The position numbers and the translations under genes are program-made. A model generated the notes under the pieces. That model searched no databases and was not told the origin of the DNA. It saw nothing but the letters and a program-made list of their open reading frames with translations. A stretch of 64,000 nt of DNA from JAUIET01 sp039111475 (lineage in GTDB: Bacteria > Pseudomonadota > Gammaproteobacteria > Pseudomonadales > JAUIET01). The stretch lies in contig JBCCIP010000015.1 in the NCBI GenBank assembly GCA_039111475.1, positions 1 through 64,000 on the forward strand. The letters run 5' to 3'. Of the stretch, positions 25,170 to 33,403 are shown piece by piece. Each line of letters opens with the position of its first letter. The stretch's first letter is position 1.

Positions 25170-25691
25170 ATGAACATACTCGACAAATTCATGGAAAGGT
25201 CTTCGCGACATGTTGCCCAGCGCAGCTCGCGGCGCGGACTGCTGCGCGGATTAGGAACGGCCATGGTGGGTGCCGCCAGCATCCCACTATTGCCTGTTGC
25301 TCGTGCGTCTGAGGGCAGCGCACAAGCCAGTGCGCCGGTCGATACTGGCGACCCAACCACCTGTGACTACTGGCGCTATTGCGCGATTGATGGATTCCTC
25401 TGTGAATGCTGCGGCGGCACGTATAACAGTTGTCCTCCGGGCACCGAAATGTCGACTTTGACGTGGATAGGTACGTGTACTAACCCTGACGATGGTCGCA
25501 ACTACGTGATTTCCTATAACGACTGTTGTGGCGCCACACAATGTGCAAACTGCTTGTGCCAAAGAGACGAACGCGATAGACCGGTATACCGCGCCGATAA
25601 ATCCAATGACATAAACTGGTGTTTGGGCTCATCCAGCTCCATTTACCATTGTTCTACCGCTATTGTTGTTGGCCTGGCCCTAGAAGATTGA
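25170..25691 (+). CDS. aauA: TTQ amine dehydrogenase, small (beta) subunit, aromatic amine dehydrogenase type
   Basis: 173-residue catalytic subunit that carries tryptophan tryptophylquinone. It has a Tat signal (RRGLLRGLG, about 21-29, then a hydrophobic stretch to about 47). The cofactor tryptophans are Trp99 (STLTWIGTC) and Trp150 (NDINWCLG), and the catalytic base is Asp118 (YNDCC). The spacing from the second Trp to the residue after the conserved Cys161 is 12, as in aromatic amine dehydrogenase, not 14 as in methylamine dehydrogenase. The residue at the conserved active-site Thr position is Ser162, with Thr163 next to it. Numbers for the reference enzymes are from memory. Fourteen cysteines are visible after the signal. 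Confidence 0.88.
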   Translation: MNILDKFMERSSRHVAQRSSRRGLLRGLGTAMVGAASIPLLPVARASEGSAQASAPVDTGDPTTCDYWRYCAIDGFLCECCGGTYNSCPPGTEMSTLTWIGTCTNPDDGRNYVISYNDCCGATQCANCLCQRDERDRPVYRADKSNDINWCLGSSSSIYHCSTAIVVGLALED

Positions 25692-26107
25692 AGAGCAGAT
25701 TGAAGACTTGCATTCTAGTTCTGGCGCTTTTGACTCTACCCGCGGCTGTGCAGGCAGAGCAGGGTCCTGAGCGCGCGCATTACAACTATCAGCTTTTTTG
25801 CCAGGGTTGCCACGGGCCAACTGGCGATGGCCGCAAAGGTGTCCCGAGAATTCATTCAGAGATGGGCGTGTTCCTCAATTCACAAGCGGGTCGTGAATAT
25901 TTGGTTAGAGTACCGGGTGCGGCCAATGCCCCCATAAACGATGCGCAACTTGCAGACTTAATGAACTGGACCTTGTATCGATTTGCCGGTGATAGCTTGC
26001 CAGAGCAATGGCTGGAATACACGGCACAGGAAGTCACTGAATATCGTAAGCAGCCTTTGCTTGAAGTATTGAAGCACCGCGAGCAGCTGCTGTCGGAACT
26101 ACAATGA
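25688..26107 (+). CDS. Periplasmic monohaem c-type cytochrome
   Basis: 139-residue exported cytochrome. Signal peptide KTCILVLALLTLPAAVQA is followed by one haem site CQGCH (about residues 37-41) with GPTGDGRKG after it, as in small class-I cytochromes. A candidate Met ligand is in EMGVFLNS. The TTG at 25688 overlaps the stop of the small-subunit gene (TTGA); a second TTG at 25700 is possible, and the longer frame upstream lies inside aauA. It is a likely first electron acceptor from the TTQ enzyme or part of the chain beyond it. Its stop overlaps the next gene (ATGA). Confidence 0.8.
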   Translation: MKSRLKTCILVLALLTLPAAVQAEQGPERAHYNYQLFCQGCHGPTGDGRKGVPRIHSEMGVFLNSQAGREYLVRVPGAANAPINDAQLADLMNWTLYRFAGDSLPEQWLEYTAQEVTEYRKQPLLEVLKHREQLLSELQ

Positions 26108-26682
26108 GGCTAATCATGAAACCAATTTCTTTATTTCCGTCTGTAAGTGTACTCTTGTTACTCTTTGCCGCTCCGCTCAGCTTCGCCGAAGAAGGCGAGG
26201 CGCTGGCGCAAACTTGCGTTGCCTGCCACGGTGTCAATGGCGTCTCCGGCGCAGCTATCTGGCCAAACCTTGCCGGCCAAAAACGCGAATATCTGCTCAA
26301 GGAAATCACGGCGTTTCGCGACGGCGTTCGCAAGGAACCAACCATGCAGGCCTTTGTGAAGAGCTTAAGCGATGCTCAGATAGCGGCGCTGGCCAGCTAC
26401 TATTCAAATATGGAAAAGCCCGGTAAACCAATAGCGGATGAGGTAAATCAGGCTGGGATGAACGTTCGTGCTAATTGTCTATCTTGCCACGGCGTGCATG
26501 GTTATACAGTAAACGGATTGTGGCCCAACCTGGCCGGCCAGAAAGCTCAGTATCTATTAAAGCAACTTCAAGCTTTTCAACAGGGCACACGCCAGTCGCC
26601 CATCATGAACGTGATAGCCAATGAGCTAAACGAACAGCAGATGAAAGACGTGGCAGAGTACTATAGCCAGCAAGCCTATTGA
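26104..26682 (+). CDS. Dihaem c-type cytochrome, cytochrome c4-like
   Basis: 192 residues with a signal peptide to about 28. Two similar class-I haem domains follow: CVACH at 38-42 and CLSCH at 125-129. Each is followed by NGVSGAAIWPNLAGQ or NGLWPNLAGQ and by a YLLK-helix, with Met ligands likely in PTMQAF and SPIMNV. This is the tandem architecture of cytochrome c4, a periplasmic carrier that feeds terminal oxidases. It overlaps the monohaem gene by four bases and is followed without a gap by the membrane protein gene. Confidence 0.85.
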   Translation: MRLIMKPISLFPSVSVLLLLFAAPLSFAEEGEALAQTCVACHGVNGVSGAAIWPNLAGQKREYLLKEITAFRDGVRKEPTMQAFVKSLSDAQIAALASYYSNMEKPGKPIADEVNQAGMNVRANCLSCHGVHGYTVNGLWPNLAGQKAQYLLKQLQAFQQGTRQSPIMNVIANELNEQQMKDVAEYYSQQAY

Positions 26683-27318
26683 GTGGTGCCCGACCGATTT
26701 ACCGCCTATTGCCTTTTACTGCCTGTCGCTGGCGTTCTGCTCGGTGAACGCGCCGCCGCAGGTTGGCTATGGGATTGGGCGAATGGATTTGGTTTTGCTG
26801 CATTCGGTGGATTAATCTATTTAAGCCTGCAAGGTAGGAAAAGCAACTTGCAGCTTACCCACAAGGATTTTAGCTACGCTGTGATTGTTCTATTGGCAGC
26901 GCACGTAATCTTACTGCTACTCAAAGACTCTCTGGTTCTGGATTACGTATTACCTGGTGCACCAATGTACATGTGGTCTGGAGTTCTTGCCCTGCTGCTT
27001 CTACTGTTCATCGTTATCAGCGCGGTGCCAGGCTACCGAAAGTGCAGTTTTTATGACGGATACGCATTTCGACGCTGGCATAAGCCGCTCAGTTGGGTAT
27101 TGATCGCCTGTGCTGCCTATCATATTGTCGGAACCGGGTTTTACATACGCACGCCATTGCAGTATTTTGCGATTGCGTTGTTGCTAGGCCCACTATTCAT
27201 TCCTGCACGATTTAATGACCACGTAAATATAACAACGTATTCGCCGCTGGGTTTTCTCACCGCCGGTGTCGCAGCTTCGGCCCTTCTCTCTGTCACACTA
27301 AACTGGCCGCAGAATTGA
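26683..27318 (+). CDS. Membrane cytochrome b-like protein (ferric-reductase-like transmembrane type)
   Basis: 211-residue integral membrane protein with about six hydrophobic segments. Membrane-embedded histidines occur in VLLAAHVILLLL (about 73), RRWHKPLSWVL (about 130) and CAAYHIVGTG (about 144). The WH-x-LSW and AYHIV spacing resembles the haem-binding helices of ferric-reductase-like transmembrane domains. Haem b binding is an inference. It starts with GTG directly after the previous stop and overlaps the tetrahaem gene (TTGA). It could connect periplasmic cytochromes to the quinone pool. Confidence 0.6.
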   Translation: MVPDRFTAYCLLLPVAGVLLGERAAAGWLWDWANGFGFAAFGGLIYLSLQGRKSNLQLTHKDFSYAVIVLLAAHVILLLLKDSLVLDYVLPGAPMYMWSGVLALLLLLFIVISAVPGYRKCSFYDGYAFRRWHKPLSWVLIACAAYHIVGTGFYIRTPLQYFAIALLLGPLFIPARFNDHVNITTYSPLGFLTAGVAASALLSVTLNWPQN

Positions 27319-27680
27319 AAAAAACTGCGCTGTTTTTGTTGTGTCTAGCATTGGTAACGATCACGGTCATGACGTATCTGTCCAGTGATCGGTACCTTGC
27401 CTCGCAGGAAATCAAGCACCAACCACGCCTGGCAATGACATTCGACCACCAAACTCACGGCAAACAACAATGCATTGCCTGTCATCACAATTACGTTGAT
27501 AAAACCGGCCAGGGCTTATGCCTGGAATGTCACGTTGCCACAGCGGGTCTGCGACTTGATCTGGAAGAGCAGTTTCATGCCTTGTGCATGGGCTGCCATG
27601 AAGATAAACAAGCTGAGGGAGAGAAGCACGGCCCTATTAGAGAATGTTTGGCATGTCATACAGAAGATAAACTGCCTTAA
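27315..27680 (+). CDS. Tetrahaem c-type cytochrome (class III / c7-like), membrane-anchored or exported
   Basis: 121 residues. An N-terminal hydrophobic helix (about 3-22) acts as signal or anchor. Four haem sites follow: CIACH, CLECH, CMGCH and CLACH. Additional His residues (FDHQTHG, CHHNY, KHGPIRE) can serve as distal ligands, as in bis-His multihaem cytochromes of the c3/c7 kind. TTG start overlapping the stop of the membrane protein gene. With its neighbour it could form a b/c-type quinone-interacting module. It ends the amine oxidation operon. Confidence 0.8.
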   Translation: MKKTALFLLCLALVTITVMTYLSSDRYLASQEIKHQPRLAMTFDHQTHGKQQCIACHHNYVDKTGQGLCLECHVATAGLRLDLEEQFHALCMGCHEDKQAEGEKHGPIRECLACHTEDKLP

Positions 27681-27737
27681 ACCCGCAATTTTCTGAAACC
27701 TATTTACCAGAATTGCACACAGCGTCAGTGGCCAGTT

Positions 27738-27753
27738 ACCAGTTTTTACTGGT
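27738..27753. terminator. Hairpin in convergent gap after the amine operon
   Basis: ACCAGT (27738-27743), a four-T loop and ACTGGT (27748-27753) form a perfect 6-bp hairpin in the 110-base gap between two convergent genes. There is no clear T-run after it on either strand, so termination is only a guess. Confidence 0.25.
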
Positions 27754-27790
27754 GCTTATCATTACCTTGTTCCTGATTTTCCCGATCTTC

Positions 27791-29179
27791 TCAATTGCAG
27801 CTTCGATCAGCGCGAGCTGTATTCAGTATATCTTCCAGCAATATCGGTCGGTCCGTCATGATCGCATCCACACCCAGATCTATCATCCTAAGCATTTCTT
27901 CGCAGGTGTTAACCGTCCAAACTTGAACCGCAAGATTAACCGCATGCGCGTCCGCAATGAAATCAGGCGTCACTACCTCGAGGAAAAAATTATCAGGTAT
28001 TTGACTAATCTGACTTGTATCTGGCGGCACCTGAAAAGCAACATGTTCTGGCACAGGTGGCATAGTAGCAGCGCCCAATGCTCCTAAGACAATACCCGTG
28101 CCCTGATCCAAAGGGACGGAAGTATGCACACATGGTGCGACTGCCTTAAAATTATTCGCCGCTTCATCAACAAACGACGCCGCAATGACATCATTGAAAC
28201 GTCCGTAGCGCTGAAGTAAGTCCGCAATTTGTTGTTCGTAATTTCCGCTACCATCTAAATCGGGCTTTAGCTCAACATTGATTAGGTTGGCTGCAAAGCG
28301 CTGCAAAGCTTGCTCCAGCGTGGGTATTTGGAAATCTTCCGCGGAGTATCCAGGTGGTGGTGCTTTTTCGCCAGTGGCAATACCTCTAAAGACGTAATCT
28401 TCCTCCTCGCGGTCTCTTGGTGTTCCTACACCAGGCACAAACCAGTACGCAGCATCAAGCATACGCAACTCTGCCAGGGTTAAATCCACCACATTGCCGG
28501 TCCCATTGGTGGTGCGATCGACATCCAAGTCGTGGAGTATGACCAGCTCATTATCCGCGGTTTGATACACATCCATTTCAAGCACATCAGCGCCTGCTCT
28601 TGCCACTTCAGCATAAGCATACAAAGTGTTTTCGGGAAAATCGATGACGCCACCACGATGCGCATAGTTTAGCGGGTCCGCACCATTTACCCGCCAGCGG
28701 TTTGGTAGCGCTTTGATATATGGCGAGTCACAGACACTGTCATCATTGGCAATGGTGCCAATAACGGTACTGTTTGCCAACACAGCGTTGCCACTACTAG
28801 AAACTACCAGCTCAAACGTTTCCGCCGGTTCCTCGTCACTGTCACCCATTAACATCACATCAATCGTTGCTTCCAGTGCTCCTGGTTGGATCGCGACTTC
28901 GCCGGTAGCGGCTGAAAAATCCTGATTCTCTGTAGCAGTAAGTGCGTTGATTTGATAACTCAAAAGCACCGGGTTGGGCTGAGGTTCGGTCATCAACACT
29001 CTGAAACTGAGCGTACTCATCTCGCCCAGCGCGCCCTCTGGGATTGCAGAAGGCAAGATACTGATTGAGGATGGCGCAACATATTCCTGAAATTGAGCGT
29101 TGTTCACGTCTGAGCAACCCACTAACCATGCAGCCAGAGCACAACAACTAATAGACATTGAAAACTGCCTTCTCAACAT
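27791..29179 (-). CDS. Calx-beta/glycerophosphodiester phosphodiesterase lipoprotein
   Basis: About 462 residues. A lipoprotein signal with lipobox LVGC comes first. A Calx-beta-like domain follows (about 40-150 of the mature protein; TFELVVSSSGNA ... GTIANDD). Then comes a GDPD catalytic barrel starting YAHRGGVIDFPENTLYAY, with LEMDVYQTADNELVILHD and a C-terminal VWTVNTCEEMLRMIDLGVD and DRP. The active-site His pair and Glu/Asp metal ligands are present. It should hydrolyse glycerophosphodiesters at the cell surface or in the periplasm. Start: ATG at 29179 gives a clean lipoprotein signal; ATGs at 29191 and 29224 are alternatives. The Calx-beta module is an unusual addition and may bind calcium or a partner. 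Confidence 0.8.
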   Translation of the reverse strand: MLRRQFSMSISCCALAAWLVGCSDVNNAQFQEYVAPSSISILPSAIPEGALGEMSTLSFRVLMTEPQPNPVLLSYQINALTATENQDFSAATGEVAIQPGALEATIDVMLMGDSDEEPAETFELVVSSSGNAVLANSTVIGTIANDDSVCDSPYIKALPNRWRVNGADPLNYAHRGGVIDFPENTLYAYAEVARAGADVLEMDVYQTADNELVILHDLDVDRTTNGTGNVVDLTLAELRMLDAAYWFVPGVGTPRDREEEDYVFRGIATGEKAPPPGYSAEDFQIPTLEQALQRFAANLINVELKPDLDGSGNYEQQIADLLQRYGRFNDVIAASFVDEAANNFKAVAPCVHTSVPLDQGTGIVLGALGAATMPPVPEHVAFQVPPDTSQISQIPDNFFLEVVTPDFIADAHAVNLAVQVWTVNTCEEMLRMIDLGVDAIMTDRPILLEDILNTARADRSCN

Positions 29180-29330
29180 GTTTCGCTGCATGGATTCTTG
29201 TGCTCTTGGTAGCTCAAGACGCATTTTACCGTAAGCTGGCTGCGTAAAGTTTAAGTAAACTAAGATTCACGGCAAGAATTGGCGCCATTAGCACATATAA
29301 TTTCACTGTTCTCATTTGGAATCTAGCTGC

Positions 29331-30731
29331 ATGCTGAACCTGTACTGGAAAATTTTCCTCGCGTTTTGGCTTAGCACGCTGCTGATGGTTGGCGGTGCAT
29401 TCTGGTTGTCGCAATACATCCCTGTTAACAACAGCTTTGAACAAGGCCCTCCGCCCAGAGCATTGGCAAGAGAGGCTCGCCGATTAATTAGAAGTGGCAA
29501 GATTGAGGAATTTGAGCAGTGGGCGGCGCAGCTTAAACGTCGACACCACGTGGAATTTTTTCTGTTTGGTCATGACGGCACTGCGTTGTTCGATGCCAGT
29601 CAGTCGCCGTACTCCGTTGCGCAATGGCATGAATTTTTGCAGGCTTTAGAAAAAGCACGCGGAAATACTCTACCAATAGGCAGGCATATATACTTCAGCC
29701 GAAGCGCACACCATCGCGCGTTCCACAGAACACAAAATGATGTTGCACGTTACGTGATGAAAGTGCCAACGCCAAAGAGTGAGTTCGAACGTTTATTTAT
29801 TCGAAATGCCAGTATTCGCTTCGGCATCTCAGTAGTAATCAGTGGCTTGCTCTGCTTATTCTTAGCACGGTATTTCACAGTTCCCATAAGGCGGCTACGA
29901 GTTGCCATGAACCAGGTCAGTGGCGGCGACTACAACGTTCGAACAATGACAGGCAATGACGCGGGAAATGACGAGTTAAAACTGCTCGCCTCAGACTTCG
30001 ACCGAATGACAGAAACGGTCCAGGACACACTTGGTAATCAGGCACGGCTGATCAAAGATGTTTCACATGAATTGCGTTCACCGTTGGCCCGTTTGCAAGC
30101 GGCATTGGGCTTGGCTCAACAGAAAAACGCTGGCGAAAACAACAACAATGATGTTAGCAGCGAGCTAAATCGCATAGAGTCTGAGGTGCAGGCAATCGAC
30201 GAACTAATTGAGCAAATACTGAGCTTGCCACAGCAGAACATTGCTTTGACCGATGCCATTGATATCAAGGGATTACTCGTGCATTGCATTGAAAACTGCT
30301 CAGCGAATGCGTCTGGTAAAAACCTGGCGATAGAACTAGATACCGATCTGGATGAGGCCGTTGTCACAACACGTGGGCGCTTATTAAACAGCGTGTTCGA
30401 AAACTTGCTACAAAACGCGATTCGTTTCGCGCCAGACAGCAGCCAGGTGCAAGTGCAACTTATCGAGCAGAACCAGCACTATCACATCACAGTACAAGAC
30501 CAAGGCCCAGGCGTTGACGAGCACCATATAGAAAAACTGTTCACGCCTTTCTATCGAGCGTCTGAGGCGCGCGAACGCGACAGTGGTGGCCACGGTTTGG
30601 GCCTGGCGATCGCAGAACGGAACGTGCGGCTTCACAAAGGTGAAATTTTTGCGCGAAATCTGACGCCGCATGGATTCAGCGTTCATGTCAGCTTGCCAAC
30701 TGACCGCGAAACACCTTTCCTTAATAATTAA
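29331..30731 (+). CDS. CpxA-like sensor histidine kinase (orphan)
   Basis: 466-residue membrane kinase. Transmembrane helix 1 is at about 8-28, followed by a periplasmic sensor loop of about 135 residues, transmembrane helix 2 (ISVVISGLLCLFLARYF), a HAMP domain, HisKA with the phospho-accepting His in DVSHELRSPLARLQ, and HATPase_c (NLLQNAIRFAP, DQGPGVDEHH, GGHGLGLAIAE). This is the EnvZ/CpxA layout for envelope stress sensing. The ATG at 29331 starts with the cytosolic MLNLYWK. No response-regulator gene lies beside it: upstream is the divergent GDPD gene, downstream a cyclase-family gene, so its partner must be elsewhere. Confidence 0.88.
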   Translation: MLNLYWKIFLAFWLSTLLMVGGAFWLSQYIPVNNSFEQGPPPRALAREARRLIRSGKIEEFEQWAAQLKRRHHVEFFLFGHDGTALFDASQSPYSVAQWHEFLQALEKARGNTLPIGRHIYFSRSAHHRAFHRTQNDVARYVMKVPTPKSEFERLFIRNASIRFGISVVISGLLCLFLARYFTVPIRRLRVAMNQVSGGDYNVRTMTGNDAGNDELKLLASDFDRMTETVQDTLGNQARLIKDVSHELRSPLARLQAALGLAQQKNAGENNNNDVSSELNRIESEVQAIDELIEQILSLPQQNIALTDAIDIKGLLVHCIENCSANASGKNLAIELDTDLDEAVVTTRGRLLNSVFENLLQNAIRFAPDSSQVQVQLIEQNQHYHITVQDQGPGVDEHHIEKLFTPFYRASEARERDSGGHGLGLAIAERNVRLHKGEIFARNLTPHGFSVHVSLPTDRETPFLNN

Positions 30732-30835
30732 GCCATCGCGGACTTGCGCTTGTTATTCTTCGACTTAGGGTTGAAAATGCTCAATAGCTAAGGCGTCTTT
30801 CAATAATCTATAAACTCGCAAATCAGGAGCCCAGC

Positions 30836-31795
30836 ATGCCGTTCTTTGGCCGCGTAAAGACTTTCGCTTTCATCCTCTCAACGAGCTTGTTCGCAAGCCA
30901 GATGAGCACTGCAGAATGCAAGCCGTCCAACTGGGGCGCAGATGACCAGATTGGCGCTGCGAACAGAGTAACACCAGAAAACACGCTAAGAGCCGCCAAG
31001 CTGATCAAGAAAGGCATAAGCCATCCTTTGGGTATTGTTATTGATCCAGACATGCCGGCGTTCTTGCCGCGGAAAATGATGCTGCAGGTGGTTCAACCTA
31101 ATCAGCAAAATGGGCGATCACTAAAGCAAGACTTTGGCTGGGACGCTGTGTACAACGATGATCTCGCGCAATTATGGTGGGGAATTGGTCCTCAGCTGGA
31201 TGGATTGGGCCACATGGGTGAAATTGGCGAGTACTACAACTGCAACAAAGCAACTGACATCTCCCAGGTAACCGGGTTAACCCGTCTTGGTATCCATCAA
31301 GTTCCACCCATGGTAAGCCGTGGCGTGCTGATCAACATGGCACAGCACTTTGGTGTGGACTCACTGCCAGGCGGCCAGGCAATATCCAGAAGCGACCTTA
31401 AGGCAGCGATGAAGGCTCAGAACATTACACTACGCGAAGGTGACGTCATTTTGCTGCATACCGGTTGGACCGACAGCAAACTGGAAGCAGCTCCGCAAGA
31501 ATGGGTTTCAACCGAGCCGGGGCTTAACAATGATGCGGCTGTTTTTCTTGCTGAACAGAAACCTATGGCGGTTGGCGCCGACACATGGGGCCTGGAAGCC
31601 ATTCCGCCGGCGGCTGGTGACAAGCAATTTTATGGCCATGTCACAATGTTAAAGCATCACGGTATCTATATTTTAGAGACAATGAATACCGGAAGACTCG
31701 CTGAAGAAGGCGTCAGTGAATTTATGTTTGTGCTCGGACAAGCACGATTGAAAGGTGCGGTGCAAATGATGATTAACCCCGTTGCCTTGTGGTGA
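30836..31795 (+). CDS. Cyclase-family (kynurenine formamidase-like) exported protein
   Basis: 319 residues with a signal peptide to about residue 26 (FAFILSTSLFASQMSTA). The body belongs to the cyclase family, metal-dependent hydrolases related to kynurenine formamidase. It shows the N-terminal NWGADDQIGAANRV typical of the longer subfamily, a metal-site region QLDGLGHMGE (about 119-128), where the shorter subfamily has HxGTHxDxPxH, and the GDVILLHTGW strand (about 202-211). Export is unusual for kynurenine formamidases, and the substrate is unknown. It is followed 32 bases later by the START-domain gene. Confidence 0.75.
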   Translation: MPFFGRVKTFAFILSTSLFASQMSTAECKPSNWGADDQIGAANRVTPENTLRAAKLIKKGISHPLGIVIDPDMPAFLPRKMMLQVVQPNQQNGRSLKQDFGWDAVYNDDLAQLWWGIGPQLDGLGHMGEIGEYYNCNKATDISQVTGLTRLGIHQVPPMVSRGVLINMAQHFGVDSLPGGQAISRSDLKAAMKAQNITLREGDVILLHTGWTDSKLEAAPQEWVSTEPGLNNDAAVFLAEQKPMAVGADTWGLEAIPPAAGDKQFYGHVTMLKHHGIYILETMNTGRLAEEGVSEFMFVLGQARLKGAVQMMINPVALW

Positions 31796-31827
31796 TATTC
31801 GTATTTCCGTAACGAGTGAGATTGATT

Positions 31828-32484
31828 ATGAAACACTTTTTTCTTATCGGCATTTTGTCGGCCGTAGCTTCAATTGCGATCGCACAGCAAGACGCTGGTG
31901 ACGGTTGGGAATTGAAGAAAGACAAGAACGGCATACAGGTTTATACCCGTGACGTTGAAGGCTCCAAGTTCAAACAGGTACGCAGCGTAATGCAAACAGA
32001 TTTTCGTTTGCAAAGCGTGGTGGCCTTGATTCAGGACGGTGAGGCGTGCCCGCGCTGGGCAGACCTTTGTAAAGAGTCCCGCGTTGTAGATACAATCAGT
32101 GACACGGAATTCTACGTATACAACCTGAATGACATTCCGTGGCCAGTCAAAGATCGAGACGCTATTACCCACGTGAAATGGGAACGCAATGCGGATACTG
32201 GCATGGTGACTATGACCGCTACAGCAACAGACTCAGACCTGGTTCCCGTAACAAAGAAAGCAGTTCGGTTGCAAAACGCTGTGACGCGATGGATGATGCT
32301 ACCCAAGCCAGACGGCACACTTGAGATCTCCAGCGAGGGTCATATCGATCCTGCCGGCCCAACACCCGCCTGGGTGACCAACCTGATGCTGGTTGATTCG
32401 CCGTTCAAGACCATGGAAAACCTTCGCAAGGAAATGGCAAACGACGCTTACGGAGACGCAAATTTCGAATTCTTGGACGATTAG
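31828..32484 (+). CDS. Exported START/SRPBCC-domain protein
   Basis: 218 residues with a signal peptide of about 19 residues. A START-like lipid-binding domain follows: WELKKDKNGIQVYTRD opens it, VWARADLC-type pattern (CPRWADLCKESRVVD) is in the middle, the strand YNLNDIPWPVKDRD is typical, and an amphipathic C-terminal helix (NLRKEMAND) closes it. Bacterial exported START proteins bind hydrophobic ligands. ATG at 31828 has GAGTGAGA upstream; the in-frame GTG at 31816 is less likely. Probably co-transcribed with the cyclase-family gene. Confidence 0.75.
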   Translation: MKHFFLIGILSAVASIAIAQQDAGDGWELKKDKNGIQVYTRDVEGSKFKQVRSVMQTDFRLQSVVALIQDGEACPRWADLCKESRVVDTISDTEFYVYNLNDIPWPVKDRDAITHVKWERNADTGMVTMTATATDSDLVPVTKKAVRLQNAVTRWMMLPKPDGTLEISSEGHIDPAGPTPAWVTNLMLVDSPFKTMENLRKEMANDAYGDANFEFLDD

Positions 32485-32490
32485 CGTAAA

Positions 32491-33363
32491 CTATTCAGAA
32501 TTAAAACGTTCGCGCAATTCACTCAATCGAGACCACTGCTGCAAAACGACAGGCAACATCACACCAGAATCAATCAATTCCCAGGTGTAACTCAGAATCG
32601 CGAACATCATGCCAGCAGTAATCGCTGAAATACTGGACGCGAACCAGAGGCTGGTAAGCATAAACGCAAACATGCCAGCATAAATGGCACCGAAGAGCAC
32701 CGCTTCGGTGTCTGACAGGCGAATTTCATGTTTGCGCAGTAATTTGAGATGCGCAAACAGCGAAGTAGCTTGCCGTTGTTCCAACACCGACACCTGGCGC
32801 TCCATTTGAGAGTTTAGATTTGCATTCAAAACGAAGAAACGTTTGTGAAACAACGCATAAACCAATGCCAGACCAACAATCGCTGCTAGCGCACTGATAC
32901 CGAGCTTTGGATCAAAACTCCAGAGAATAACAATCGCCACAATAACCTGTACTACTGAGGTGAGTAGCTCTGGTACATGCTCTTCAAGAAAGTCGACCAT
33001 TTCGCGACTCATATCCAAACGTGCATTCACTTTTGAGGTTGCCTGCCCAGTCGTTCGACTGACGAGCTCTGATCCGAAGTGCACTCTCATCGTGCCATAA
33101 CTGCGTGTGTCGTAAATGCGTCTACCAACAGACACGAAAATAAGGGAAAACATGACGAGCGAAATTTCTACCAACGCACCTTCTTGTTTTTCCAGCAATG
33201 CGTCTATTGCTCGACCAATGAACAAGGGAACGAGAGCCCAGAGCAAATTCTCTATCGCAACCAATAGCCAAGTGAGCAGAATGCGAACACGGAAATGCTT
33301 AAACAACAGGCTCAGATCCAGTCTGCCCGTCATTGTCTTTGATTGCTTGAGTGTTGTTTTCAT
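32491..33363 (-). CDS. ABC-transporter six-transmembrane domain protein without ATPase
   Basis: 290 residues of a type-IV ABC exporter membrane domain: about six helices, with intracellular coupling-helix-like stretches (RVHFGSELVSRTTGQATSKVN-type region around 95-115, and QATSLFAHLKLLRKHE around 200). It ends RERFNSE with no Walker A, signature or Walker B motif. The next gene on this strand is 6 bases beyond the stop on the opposite strand, so a lost ATPase part is not nearby. Stand-alone copies of this domain exist as a named family; function unknown. It may pair with a separate ATPase or work without ATP. Confidence 0.7.
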   Translation of the reverse strand: MKTTLKQSKTMTGRLDLSLLFKHFRVRILLTWLLVAIENLLWALVPLFIGRAIDALLEKQEGALVEISLVMFSLIFVSVGRRIYDTRSYGTMRVHFGSELVSRTTGQATSKVNARLDMSREMVDFLEEHVPELLTSVVQVIVAIVILWSFDPKLGISALAAIVGLALVYALFHKRFFVLNANLNSQMERQVSVLEQRQATSLFAHLKLLRKHEIRLSDTEAVLFGAIYAGMFAFMLTSLWFASSISAITAGMMFAILSYTWELIDSGVMLPVVLQQWSRLSELRERFNSE

Positions 33364-33403
33364 AGTCAGAGAACGATTCAGCTCAATGTAGGATTACGAT
33401 AGC

